Assembly: GCA_963662965.1 (NCBI GenBank)
Contig: OY759970.1
Location: forward strand, 3,224,001-3,288,000
Source of the DNA: DTWD01 sp963662965
GTDB lineage: Bacteria; Acidobacteriota; Vicinamibacteria; Vicinamibacterales; UBA8438
Direction of reading: 5' to 3'
DNA length: 64,000 bases
Shown in pieces: positions 38,095 through 47,383 of this stretch. A model generated the notes under the pieces. That model was not told the DNA's origin. It ran no database searches and saw only the letters and a list, made by a program, of their open reading frames with translations. The translations under genes and the position numbers were made by a program. Each line of letters opens with the position of its first letter. The first letter of the stretch is position 1.

Positions 38095-39661
38095 GCTGGC
38101 CAGCGGAAGGCTTCGCGGGGATCGGCGTCGCGGTCGCCGTCTCGACCGCCCTGGTCGGATGCTCGGCGCCCGGGGGCGACTCCGCGCCGTCGCCCGCCGC
38201 CGCGGTACGGACGAGCGACCCCGCGATGCTGCAGCCGCCGAACGGTCTAGGGTTGGCGCCGGTGACCCTGCCCGATTTCTCGGCGATGGAAGAGGCGGTG
38301 CGCGCGCAGATGGAGGGGGCGCACGCGGCCCTCGCGGCGCGGATCGACGACCCGCGCTCGACCTCGGCGGCGCTCGGGGCCGTCTACGGCCTGATGGGCC
38401 GGCTCCTGATGGCAGCGACGCACTTCGACGCGGCCGAGGCGTGCTACCAGAACGCCGAGACGCTAGTCCCCCGGCGATTGGCGCTGGCCCTACTATCTCG
38501 GTCACGTCTAGCGGGTGAGGGGACCGCTCGAGGCGGCGGTCGCGGCGTTCGAGCGAGCGCTCGACCGCGCGCCGGACGATGTGGCGACGTTGATCTGGCT
38601 CGGCGAAGTCCACCTCGCCAACGGGCCGCCGGAGTGGGCGGCACCGGTGCTCGCCCGGGCGATGACGCTGGATCCCGACTCGGCCGCGACCCGGATCTCC
38701 ACTACGCCCTCGGTATGGCCTATCGCGGGCTGGGCGACCTCGAGCAGGCGCAGGCGCACCTGGCGCGCGTCAGGGCGAGGTCGACCCGCTCCCGGTCGAC
38801 CCGCTGATGCGGGAGCTCGACGCGCTGCTCGAGAGCCCGGAGGCCTACGACGTGCGGGGCGGCCAGGCGCTCGACGAAGGCGAGTGGGCCCCGGCCGCCG
38901 ACTATTTCCGTCGCGGCCTCGCGCTCGACGCGGGGAACGCGTCGCTCCGCCATCGGCTCGGTACCGCGCTGTGTCAGCTCGGCGACGCGACCGGGGCGGA
39001 GGCGGAGTTCGGCGAGGTCATCCGGCGGTCGCCGGAGCACACGCGGGCCCACTACAGCCTTGGCGTGCTGATGGCGGCGAGCGGGCGTCTCGACGAGGCG
39101 ACGGAGCACTTCTCGACGGCGCTTGCCGACGAGCCGGGCTATCTGCAGGCGCGGCTCCAGCTGGCCGCCGTGCTTGCGCGCACCGGCCGGGCGGGGGAGG
39201 CGGTCGCGCACTACGAACAGGCACTCGAGGTCGATCCGACGGTCGGCGAAGCGCTCTACGGACGGGCGATGGCGCTGGTCAGGCTCCAGCGCTACGGGGA
39301 GGCGTGAGATCGGTTCGCCGACGCCAGGGGGCGGTTCCCCGACCAGCCGGTGTTCGCCCACGCGCTGGCACGGTTGCTGGCCGCCGCTCCCGATGCGCGC
39401 GTCCGGGACGGCACGCGGGCGCGCGCGATTACCGAGGCGTTCCTAGCCACCGAGCAGAGCCTCGATCTCGGCGAGACGATCGCGATGACGCTGGCCGAAC
39501 TGGACGAGTTCGCCCAGGCCGTCGCGGTCCAGCGCGATGTGATGGCTGCGGCAGAGCAGGCCGGGCTCGACGATGTCGTCACGCGGATGGCGGTCAATCT
39601 GCGGCGCTACGAGCGCGGCGAGCCGTGCCGGACGCCGTGGACCGCGGGCGAGCTTCCCTGA
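38091..39661 (+). pseudogene. Decayed TPR lipoprotein
   Basis: A ~500-residue TPR lipoprotein when the frames are joined: signal and lipobox 'TALVGC' near 38160, then TPR units such as 'AAVAAFERALDRAPDDVATL', 'LHYALGMAYRGLGDLEQAQA', 'AHYSLGVLMAASGRLDEATE' and 'AVAHYEQALEVDPTVGEALY'. Lesions are an extra C in a run at 38468-38472, TAG at 38509-38511 where TAC is expected, frame changes near 38690 and 38770, and TGA near 39306. Single-base indels could be consensus errors, but two in-frame stops argue for real decay. It would have been co-translated with the UnbV-like protein. Confidence 0.75.
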
Positions 39662-40295
39662 GGCGCGACAGGTAGAAGTGCCACACCATCCGCGCGGCGA
39701 CCGATCGCCATGGGCGCCAGGCGCCCGCAATGCGCTGCACGCTCGCTTCTGACGGTACGCGCCGGCGCCGCTTGAGTTGCTGCACCGCTTTTGCCAGCGC
39801 GAGGTCGTCGGTCGGCCAGATGTCGGGTCGTCGGAGCGCCATCACCAGATAGACCTCGGCCGTCCACGCCCCGATGCCGGTCACCTCGCAGAGCATCGAC
39901 CGAGCCTCGTCATCTGACGCCCGGCTCACGTGTCGTAGGTCGAGTGCGCCTCGGTGGATCCGGTCGGCCAGGTCGAGCACGTAGCGTGTCTTTTGTCGCG
40001 TCAGTCCAGCCTCGCGAAGACGGACCGTCCCGAGCGCGAGGACCCGCTCGGGTGATAGTGGACCCGCCTGCGCGACGAGTCGTGCGAGCGCGGCCTGCGC
40101 CGAGACGAGCGAGACCTGCTGCTCCAGAATGATGCGAACCAACGTCGGAAAGCCTAGGCTGCGTCCCCAGAGTGGCGGTGGACCGTAGAGCCGCAATACG
40201 CCGGCAAGGTCGCTGTCGCGTTGCGCGAGACGCTGACACGCCTCGAGCAGGGTCGCACGCGTGATGCGTGGTGGCGGCACCGAGACGTTCGACAC
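39594..40295 (-). CDS. AlkA-like 3-methyladenine DNA glycosylase
   Basis: A 233-residue HhH-GPD glycosylase: 'RIILEQQVSLVSAQAALARL', the helix-hairpin-helix 'LCEVTGIGAWTAEVYLVMAL' and the following 'WPTDDLALAKAVQQL' containing the catalytic aspartate. It removes alkylated bases such as 3-methyladenine. The last ~20 residues (Arg/Ala/Ser-rich) are read from the antisense of the TPR relic's 3' end, a 68-bp convergent overlap, so the native C-terminus may have been replaced when that relic arrived. Start is GTG 40295, 26 bp from the divergent Lhr gene. Confidence 0.88.
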   Translation of the reverse strand: MSNVSVPPPRITRATLLEACQRLAQRDSDLAGVLRLYGPPPLWGRSLGFPTLVRIILEQQVSLVSAQAALARLVAQAGPLSPERVLALGTVRLREAGLTRQKTRYVLDLADRIHRGALDLRHVSRASDDEARSMLCEVTGIGAWTAEVYLVMALRRPDIWPTDDLALAKAVQQLKRRRRVPSEASVQRIAGAWRPWRSVAARMVWHFYLSRLREARPRSTASGTARRARSAAD

Positions 40296-40321
40296 GCGCT
40301 GCTAGACTACACGAGACGTCG

Positions 40322-43300
40322 ATGCGCGACTTCCACCCCCTGACCGCCGCCTGGTTCACCAACCGGTTCAAAGAGCCGACGCCGGTGCAGATCGACGCCT
40401 GGCCGCGGATCAAAGCGGGCGGCGACGTGCTGATCTCGGCCCCGACCGGGTCGGGCAAGACGTTGGCGGCGTTTCTCAGTTGTCTCGATACCCTTGTCGC
40501 GCGCGGATCGTCGGAGGCGCTCGAGGACCGGACCTCGGTCGTCTACGTCTCGCCGCTCAAGGCGCTGAGCAACGACATACACAAGAACCTGCAGGCGCCG
40601 CTCGCCGAGATCGCCGACCTCGCGCGGGCGAATGGCGCGACCTGGCCGGACGTGCGCGCCGCCGTCCGCACCGGCGACACCCCGGCCTGGGACCGGGAAC
40701 AGATGGTGCGTCGGCCGCCGCACATTCTGGTGACCACGCCGGAATCGCTCTTCATCCTGCTGACCGCGGAGCGGAGTCGACGGATGTTGTCGACGGTCGA
40801 GACCATGATCGTCGACGAAGTGCACGCCGTCATCGATAACAAGCGTGGGTCGCATCTGGCGCTGAGTCTGTCAAGGCTCGACGACCTCGTCGAGAAGGCT
40901 GGCGGCGCGAAGCCCCAACGGATCGGGCTGTCGGCGACGGTGAAGCCGATCGAGGAGGTCGCCCGGTTTCTCACCGGCCGACCGGCGAGGACGTCCCGCC
41001 GTCCACCGCTGGCCATCGTCGACTCCGGACACCGCCGGGCGCTCGACCTGGGCATCGAGGTGCCGCAGGAAGAGCTCGGCGTCGTTGCGACGCATGAGAT
41101 ATGGGGTGAGATCTACGACCGAATCGCCGACCTCGTCCGCGCCCACCGCACAACCCTGGTCTTCGTCAACACGCGGCGGTTGGCCGAACGGGTCGCGCAT
41201 CACCTCGCCGAGCGTCTCGGCGACGACGCCGTGCTCGCCCACCACGGGAGCTTGTCCCGGCGGCTCCGTCAGGCGGCGGAGGGCGCGCTCAAGGCGGGCC
41301 GGTTACGGGCCGTCGTCGCGACAGCCTCCCTCGAACTGGGGATCGACATCGGGTCGGTTGACCTGGTCTGTCAGATCGGGACGCCGCGGTCGATCACGGT
41401 CGCGCTCCAGCGCGTCGGCCGTTCCGGGCACAAGGTCGAACGGACGACGATCCCAAAAGGGCGGTTTTTTCCGACGACGCGGGACGAGTTAATTGAGTGC
41501 GCGGCGCTGGTCCGCGCCATCCGCCGGGGTCTGCTCGACGAGCGGAAGGTGATGCCGTGGCCGCGCGACATCCTGGCGCAACAGATCGTTGCGGCGGTGG
41601 CGGCGGAGCCGTGGTCCGAGGACGAGCTGTTCGACCTGATCCGCGGTGCCCATCCCTACCGCGATCTGCCGCGTGACGAGTTCGATGTGGTGGTGGCGAT
41701 GCTCTCCGACGGGATCGCGTCGGCCCGCGGACGGCGTGGCACCTACCTGCATCGCGACCGAGTGAACGGCATCGTGCGTGGGCGGCGCGGCGCTCGCCTG
41801 GCCGCGATCACGTCCGGCGGGGCGATTCCGGACAACGCCAACTACCTGGTCGTCGCGGAGCCGGAGGGGACCACCGTCGGGACGGTCGACGAGGACTTCG
41901 CGGTGGAGAGTATGGCCGGCGACATTTTTCTGCTCGGCACGACGTCGTGGCGCATCCGGCGTGTCGAGTCAGGCCGCGTGCGCGTCGAAAACGCCCACGG
42001 CACGGCCCCCACCGTTCCGTTCTGGCGGGGCGAAGCGCCGGGAAGAACGCGTGAGCTCTCCGAGGAAGTCTCGGAGGTCCGTCTCCGTCTCGCGGGCGCG
42101 CCCCACGACACGGCGCGGGACGGCGCCGAACGCTTCTTGATCGACGAGTGCGGCCTCGACCGCTCCGGGGCCGAGCAGGCCGTGAGCTACGTGCGCGCCG
42201 GCGCGACGGCGCTCGGAGCGGTGCCGTCCCGGCAGACACTCATCGCCGAGCGCTTTTTCGACGAGGGCGGCGGGATGCAGCTGGTGATCCATGCGCCGCT
42301 CGGCGCGCGCGTGAACCGGGCGTGGGGCCTCGCGCTGCGCAAGCGGTTCTGCCGCAGCTTCGACGTCGAGCTGCAGGCGGCGGCGACCGACAACGGCATC
42401 GTCATCTCGCTGTCGGAGCAGCACAGCTTTCCGCTCGACATCGTGTTCGGGTTTCTCCGGGTGGCGACGGTCGAGGCGGTGCTGACGCAGGCGATGTTGC
42501 CGGCGCCGATGTTCGGGGCGCGCTGGCGATGGAACGCGTCGCGGGCGCTCGCGTTGCTGCGTTTCACCGGGGGCCGCAAGGTCCCGCCGCCAGTCCTGCG
42601 TATGCGGTCGGACGACTTGCTGGCCGCCGTGTTTCCCGACCAGGTCGCCTGTCAGGAGAACCTGAGCGGCGATATTCGAATTCCCGATCATCCGCTCGTC
42701 AACGAGACCATTCGCGATTGCCTCCACGAGGCGATGGACCTCGACGGCCTGTGTGCCGTGCTCGCGGGGATCGAGGAGGGCACCATTGCGACGCGCGCCG
42801 TCGACACCGTCGAGCCGTCGCCGCTCGGGCACGAGATTCTCAACGCCAACCCCTACGCGTTTCTCGATGACGCGCCGCTCGAGGAGCGGCGTGCGCGCGC
42901 GGTGCAGCTCCGCCGCACGCTCGGATCCGACGGTGACGACATCGGCGCGCTCGATCCCGCCGCCCTTGCCGAGGTGAGGGACGACTCGTGGCCCGTGGTC
43001 CGGGACTGTGAAGAGCTGCACGATGCGTTGCAAACACTCGTGCTGGTGTTGCCGACGCCGGCGTGGCAGAGCTGGTTCGACGAGCTCGCCCTGGGACGGC
43101 GTGCGGCCGAGCTGCGTGTCGGGGAGCGGGTGTATTGGATCGCCGCCGAACGGTCGCGGATGGCGCTGAGCGTGCACCCGGACGGCGAGCTAGTGCCGCC
43201 GGTACCGTCAGTCGAGCAGCCGGTGCCCGAGAGCGTGGACACGGCGGTGACTGACGTCGTTCGGGGATGGCTGGAGTCGAGTGGCCCGACGCGCGCGTCG

Positions 43301-44632
43301 TCGCTCGTCGAGGCGCTCGGGGTTGCGACCGATCGGATCGCGGCCGCGTTGGCCCGTCTCGAAGGGGAAGGGCAGATCCTGCGCGGTCACTTTTCCGCGT
43401 CATCTCAGGCCGATGACGTGGAAGTCGAGTGGTGCAACCGGCGGGTGTTGGCGCGCATTCACCGACTGACGCTCGGTCGACTGCGTCGCGAGATCGAGCC
43501 GGTTTCGCAGGGTGACCTGGTTCGGTTCCTCGCCCGGTGGCAGCATCTCGCACCGGGGACGCAGCTGCACGGGGCGAGCGGACTGCTGCACGTGATCAAG
43601 CAGTTGCAAGGCTGCGAGGTGTCGGCGGTCGCCTGGGAGCGCGACGTGCTCGCCACGCGCGTATCCCGATACGACCCGGAGCTGCTCGATCGGCTCTGTC
43701 TCTCGGGCGAGGTGATGTGGGGCCGCCTCTCGCCGCATCCGGCGTTCGCGCCGCGGGAGGAGGAGACGTCACAGGGCGGGTCGAAGCGGCCGCGCCGAGT
43801 GCGCCCGACTCGCGTGGCGCCGGTCTCGTTGTTCCTCCGCGAAGATGGCGAGTGGCTCATGCCGCCCGGCGCGGCCGACGAGACGACGGCGTCGTCGACA
43901 CCGACATTGACGCCGTTGTCGCATGCGGCGCAAGAGGTGCGCGCTGAGCTCGAGCGGCGCGGCGCCTCGTTCCTGCGCGAGCTGGTGCGCGACACCGGGC
44001 GACTCCCGAGCGAAGTGGAAGACGGGCTCTGGGAGCTGGTGGCCGCCGGGCTCGTCACGGCCGATGGGTTTGACAACCTGCGTGCCCTGGTCGACCCGAA
44101 GCGACGCCGGGGCGAGGGCCGTTTTCGTGCTGCGCGCCCGCGTCACGCCGCCGGTCGGTGGGCGCTCCTAGCACCGGTGCTCGCCGACCGGACCGATGCC
44201 GCGTCTGGTCCGGACGTCGACGCTGACGCTGAGGACGACGCGCGCCGCGTGAAGCGTGCCGAGGCCTACGCGCGTCAGCTGCTCGTGCGTTGGGGTGTCG
44301 TGTTTCGGGACCTGCTGCGGCGGGAGTCGCTGATGCCGCCCTGGCGCGATGTGCTCGCGGCGCTCCGACGGATGGAAGCCCGCGGCGAGATTCGAGGGGG
44401 CAGATTCGTCGCCGGGTTCGTCGGCGAGCAATTCGCCCGTCCCGATGCGGTGGAGCTGCTGCGTATGATCCGCCGGGAGGGTGGCCAGGGCGGCCCGGTC
44501 CGCGTCTCGGCGGCCGATCCGATGAACCTCGTCGGCATCGTGACCCCGGGTCCGCGGGTCAGCACATTGTCGGGTGAGGTGGTCGAGCTGCTGCCAGCGT
44601 CGGACACCGCCGCCGACGTCGCCGCCTCTTGA
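40322..44632 (+). CDS. lhr: Lhr-type long helicase
   Basis: A 1436-residue SF2 helicase of the full-length bacterial Lhr type. Motif I is 'APTGSGKT' (40-47), motif II 'VDEVHAV' (about residue 163), motif III 'GLSATVKP' and motif VI 'VALQRVGRSGHKV'. The Lhr core with winged helix and beta-barrel follows, and then a long C-terminal region with several winged-helix-like units, similar to AlkZ/YcaQ glycosylases. Lhr is a 3'-5' DNA/RNA helicase of DNA repair. A frame runs back to 40268, but ATG 40322 gives the usual 'FHPLTAAWFTNRFKEPTPVQ' start. It is divergent from an AlkA gene. Confidence 0.92.
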   Translation: MRDFHPLTAAWFTNRFKEPTPVQIDAWPRIKAGGDVLISAPTGSGKTLAAFLSCLDTLVARGSSEALEDRTSVVYVSPLKALSNDIHKNLQAPLAEIADLARANGATWPDVRAAVRTGDTPAWDREQMVRRPPHILVTTPESLFILLTAERSRRMLSTVETMIVDEVHAVIDNKRGSHLALSLSRLDDLVEKAGGAKPQRIGLSATVKPIEEVARFLTGRPARTSRRPPLAIVDSGHRRALDLGIEVPQEELGVVATHEIWGEIYDRIADLVRAHRTTLVFVNTRRLAERVAHHLAERLGDDAVLAHHGSLSRRLRQAAEGALKAGRLRAVVATASLELGIDIGSVDLVCQIGTPRSITVALQRVGRSGHKVERTTIPKGRFFPTTRDELIECAALVRAIRRGLLDERKVMPWPRDILAQQIVAAVAAEPWSEDELFDLIRGAHPYRDLPRDEFDVVVAMLSDGIASARGRRGTYLHRDRVNGIVRGRRGARLAAITSGGAIPDNANYLVVAEPEGTTVGTVDEDFAVESMAGDIFLLGTTSWRIRRVESGRVRVENAHGTAPTVPFWRGEAPGRTRELSEEVSEVRLRLAGAPHDTARDGAERFLIDECGLDRSGAEQAVSYVRAGATALGAVPSRQTLIAERFFDEGGGMQLVIHAPLGARVNRAWGLALRKRFCRSFDVELQAAATDNGIVISLSEQHSFPLDIVFGFLRVATVEAVLTQAMLPAPMFGARWRWNASRALALLRFTGGRKVPPPVLRMRSDDLLAAVFPDQVACQENLSGDIRIPDHPLVNETIRDCLHEAMDLDGLCAVLAGIEEGTIATRAVDTVEPSPLGHEILNANPYAFLDDAPLEERRARAVQLRRTLGSDGDDIGALDPAALAEVRDDSWPVVRDCEELHDALQTLVLVLPTPAWQSWFDELALGRRAAELRVGERVYWIAAERSRMALSVHPDGELVPPVPSVEQPVPESVDTAVTDVVRGWLESSGPTRASSLVEALGVATDRIAAALARLEGEGQILRGHFSASSQADDVEVEWCNRRVLARIHRLTLGRLRREIEPVSQGDLVRFLARWQHLAPGTQLHGASGLLHVIKQLQGCEVSAVAWERDVLATRVSRYDPELLDRLCLSGEVMWGRLSPHPAFAPREEETSQGGSKRPRRVRPTRVAPVSLFLREDGEWLMPPGAADETTASSTPTLTPLSHAAQEVRAELERRGASFLRELVRDTGRLPSEVEDGLWELVAAGLVTADGFDNLRALVDPKRRRGEGRFRAARPRHAAGRWALLAPVLADRTDAASGPDVDADAEDDARRVKRAEAYARQLLVRWGVVFRDLLRRESLMPPWRDVLAALRRMEARGEIRGGRFVAGFVGEQFARPDAVELLRMIRREGGQGGPVRVSAADPMNLVGIVTPGPRVSTLSGEVVELLPASDTAADVAAS

Positions 44633-44638
44633 TAGAGT
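44633..44638 (+). promoter_or_regulatory. -10-like TAGAGT just before a GTG start
   Basis: TAGAGT lies 6 bp before GTG 44645, over the end of lhr. Its distance is what a leaderless transcript would need. The -35 region is inside lhr and gives no clear match. Confidence 0.3.
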
Positions 44639-44644
44639 GGTCAC

Positions 44645-45313
44645 GTGATGCCCGCTGTCTTTGTTCCACGCGCCGCGTTTCTGGCCGTGCTCATCGGCGC
44701 AGCCGTCGCCCTGGGGGGAGCGGAGGCCGGCGCCCAGCCGCCGGATGCGAATGGGGAGGCGACGGTCGATGAGGTTCCGGGCCCGCCTCCGGTTCCGCCC
44801 GGCGCGCTCCGCTTGATCAACTTCACCTGGCACAAGGGGCGTGTCGCGATGTGTGCCGAAGAACCGGGACCGCCGGTCGAACAAGGTGCCCGCCTTGTCC
44901 CGCGGACACGGGTCTGGGTGCGTGACGCCACCGCGACGCGACAGATTGCGACCGGCGTGGGGACGTGCGATCCCACGTGGTCACCCGACGGCGAGCGGCT
45001 TGCCGTCGTGGCGCCAGACGGGCTGTGGATACTCGCGGCCGACCTCCGGCAAACGTCGCACCTGATCGACACGCGCCACGCGGAGGCGCCGGCGAATGAA
45101 TTCGATGATCGCACGTTCACTGGACCCCAGTGGGCCCCCGACGCGTCAGCGGTCGCCGTCCTCGTGTCGAACGGCGCGACAGTATGGGTCGAGGTGTTCG
45201 ATGCCCGCACCGGAGCGACGCTCTATTCGTCCGAGCCGGAAACCTACGAGTTCGCCTGGGGCGCCGACTCGCGGTCGCTGCGTTTCGGTTCGCGCGTGGT
45301 CCGGCTGCCCTGA
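44645..45313 (+). CDS. Secreted TolB/PD40-like beta-propeller fragment protein
   Basis: A 222-residue protein with a signal peptide (cleavage near 'GGAEAGAQPP') and two or three PD40-like repeats: 'CDPTWSPDGERLAVVAPDGL', 'GPQWAPDASAVAVLV', 'FAWGADSRSLRFGSR'. It is too short for a full propeller. No function is known. Start is GTG 44645 or ATG 44648. It precedes the M28 peptidase gene by 38 bp, so co-transcription is possible. Confidence 0.75.
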   Translation: MMPAVFVPRAAFLAVLIGAAVALGGAEAGAQPPDANGEATVDEVPGPPPVPPGALRLINFTWHKGRVAMCAEEPGPPVEQGARLVPRTRVWVRDATATRQIATGVGTCDPTWSPDGERLAVVAPDGLWILAADLRQTSHLIDTRHAEAPANEFDDRTFTGPQWAPDASAVAVLVSNGATVWVEVFDARTGATLYSSEPETYEFAWGADSRSLRFGSRVVRLP

Positions 45314-45351
45314 TCGTGGATTCCGCGCTTCACATCGACGAGGACTTCTTG

Positions 45352-47220
45352 ATGTCACCGATGCGCACAGTTGGACTGATCGTCGTCGTGCTGGCTGGGA
45401 CGGCTCTGGCCGCGTGCGCCGCGTCTCAAGAAGCCGAAGCCCAAGCCGAAACCGACGCGCCGGTCCTGGCCGAGCTCGACACGCGGATCCTCGTCGAGAC
45501 GCTGGCCGATGATGCGCTCGAGGGTCGGCTGACCGGATCGGAGGGCAGCCGGAAGGCGGCCGACTACATCACCGCGCAGCTCGAAGCGATCGGCGCGGAG
45601 CCGCTGCCCGGCATCGGCGACTTTCGTCAGGCGTTTTCGTATACGGCCGGCGTCAACGATGTCGGGACCACGCTCACGGTCGTCGGCGCTGACGGCACGG
45701 AGTGGCCGGCCTCGAGCGTCGACGGTGGGGCAGTGCGTGGCCTCGCGTTCTCTGACGCGGCGAGTATCGACGCGCCGCTCGTGTTTGCCGGCTACGGTCT
45801 GTCGGTGCCGGAAACCGACGGTTTCAGCTACGACAGCTACGCGACGCTCGACGTGATCGACAAGACCGCCGTCGTGCTCCGGTACTTCCCGGAAGACACG
45901 GAAGGTGAGCTGCGGGGAACCCTGTCACGCTACGCCGGTCTTCGCTACAAAGCGTTCGCGGCACGCGAGCGTGGGGCCGCCGGCTTGATTGTCGTGACCG
46001 GGCCGCGGTCGCCCAACGCCGGTGAGCTCGTGCCGCTGGCGTTCGACAATGCGATGGGCGATTCGGGGATCGTCGCCGCGACGGTCGACGGCGAGCTCGG
46101 GGCGGCGCTCATCGAGAGCGGCAGCGAGTCGGGCGAATCGATTGACGCCGTGCAGGCATCGCTCGACACCGGAAACCCGCACGCCACCGGCTTCGAGCTG
46201 CCGCTTCGGGCCATCCTCGATGTCAAGCTCGAGCGGGAGGAGAGCACCGGCCACAACGTCATCGGCTTCCTGCCGCCGAGGGGGACCACCGCCGTCGACG
46301 AACCGTATGTCATGCTCGGCGCGCATTACGACCACCTCGGTTACGGGCGCGGCGGCGACTCGCTCGCGCGTGCGGACGAGGCCGGCCAGATTCACAACGG
46401 CGCCGACGACAACGCGTCGGGGGTGGCCGCCATCCTGTCGGTCGGGGCGTCGTTGGCGCAGGTCGATCGAGATCGCGGCGTCATCCTCGCGTTCTGGTCG
46501 GGCGAGGAGCTGGGTCTGCTCGGCTCGGCTGACTTCGTGCGTCAAGCCCCGGTGCCGATGAACGAAGTTGCGGCTTATCTCAACTTCGACATGGTCGGCC
46601 GGCTCCGCGACAACACGTTGACCGTGCAGGCGGTCGGCAGCAGCTCGATCTGGACAGACTTAGTGGAAGAGCTGAACGAGCCGATCGGGTTCGAGTTGTC
46701 GTTCGTCGCCGATCCGTATCTGCCGACCGACGTGATGAGCCTCAACGCCGCCGAAGTGCCGAGTCTCGCGTTCTTTACCGGGAGCCACGAGGACTACCAT
46801 CGCCCGACCGACGACGCCGCCACCGTGAACTACGACGGCCTCGACCGGATTGCCGAGCTCGGCCGCGCGGTCGCGGCGCGCCTCGTCATGCGGCCGGAGG
46901 CGCCCGACTTCATCAAGGTGGAGCAGAACGTCCGGCGCGCCGGACAGGCGACGATGCGGATCTTCACCGGAACGATTCCCGACTATGCGCAGGAGGCCGA
47001 CGGATTGCTGCTGTCAGGAGTCGTCGGCGGCGGGCCGGCCGAGGCGGCCGGGCTCCGTGGCGGCGACGTCATCGTCAGCCTGGCCGGACAGACGATCGCC
47101 GACGTCTATGACTACACCTACGCCCTCGACGTGCTGAAAGTCGGCGAGCCGGCCGAGGTGATCTTCATGCGCGACGGCGAGCGGATGACGACGGAGCTGA
47201 TTCCGGAGGCGCGGGAGTAG
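45352..47220 (+). CDS. M28-family aminopeptidase lipoprotein with PA and PDZ domains
   Basis: A 622-residue protein: lipobox 'TALAACAASQ', a PA-like insert (residues ~120-250, 'FAGYGLSVPETDGFSYDSYA'), the M28 zinc peptidase and a C-terminal PDZ ('GGGPAEAAGLRGGDVIVSLA'). The zinc site is complete: 'GAHYDHLG', 'GADDNASGVA', 'WSGEELGLLGS', 'LNFDMVGR' and 'SHEDYHRPTDD'. It would trim peptides at the periplasmic or outer-membrane surface. ATG 45352 is favoured by gagga about 7 bp upstream; the open frame to 45130 is spurious. The ~126-bp repeat follows 13 bp after the stop. Confidence 0.92.
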   Translation: MSPMRTVGLIVVVLAGTALAACAASQEAEAQAETDAPVLAELDTRILVETLADDALEGRLTGSEGSRKAADYITAQLEAIGAEPLPGIGDFRQAFSYTAGVNDVGTTLTVVGADGTEWPASSVDGGAVRGLAFSDAASIDAPLVFAGYGLSVPETDGFSYDSYATLDVIDKTAVVLRYFPEDTEGELRGTLSRYAGLRYKAFAARERGAAGLIVVTGPRSPNAGELVPLAFDNAMGDSGIVAATVDGELGAALIESGSESGESIDAVQASLDTGNPHATGFELPLRAILDVKLEREESTGHNVIGFLPPRGTTAVDEPYVMLGAHYDHLGYGRGGDSLARADEAGQIHNGADDNASGVAAILSVGASLAQVDRDRGVILAFWSGEELGLLGSADFVRQAPVPMNEVAAYLNFDMVGRLRDNTLTVQAVGSSSIWTDLVEELNEPIGFELSFVADPYLPTDVMSLNAAEVPSLAFFTGSHEDYHRPTDDAATVNYDGLDRIAELGRAVAARLVMRPEAPDFIKVEQNVRRAGQATMRIFTGTIPDYAQEADGLLLSGVVGGGPAEAAGLRGGDVIVSLAGQTIADVYDYTYALDVLKVGEPAEVIFMRDGERMTTELIPEARE

Positions 47221-47233
47221 CCATAAGCGCGTT

Positions 47234-47360
47234 GCAGCCACGGTCGGGGCGTCACTCCGGACGCCAGATCGGCCCGCCGGAAAACTTCGCCTGCGCCACA
47301 CGTAGTACTCCTTAACGCGGCGAGCAATAGCTGATCAGTGGCGGCGCGTGCCACTGCAAC
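47234..47360 (-). repeat. ~126-bp dispersed repeat, copy 2 (inverted)
   Basis: Reverse-complement copy of 25293-25418, with identical 49-bp (47234-47282) and 21-bp (47340-47360) ends and a diverged middle. It sits between the peptidase stop and the start of a kinase that has lost its N-terminal half, so it marks a probable recombination or insertion junction. Confidence 0.75.
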
Positions 47361-47383
47361 CCGCAGCACGGGTTTTTCGACAC

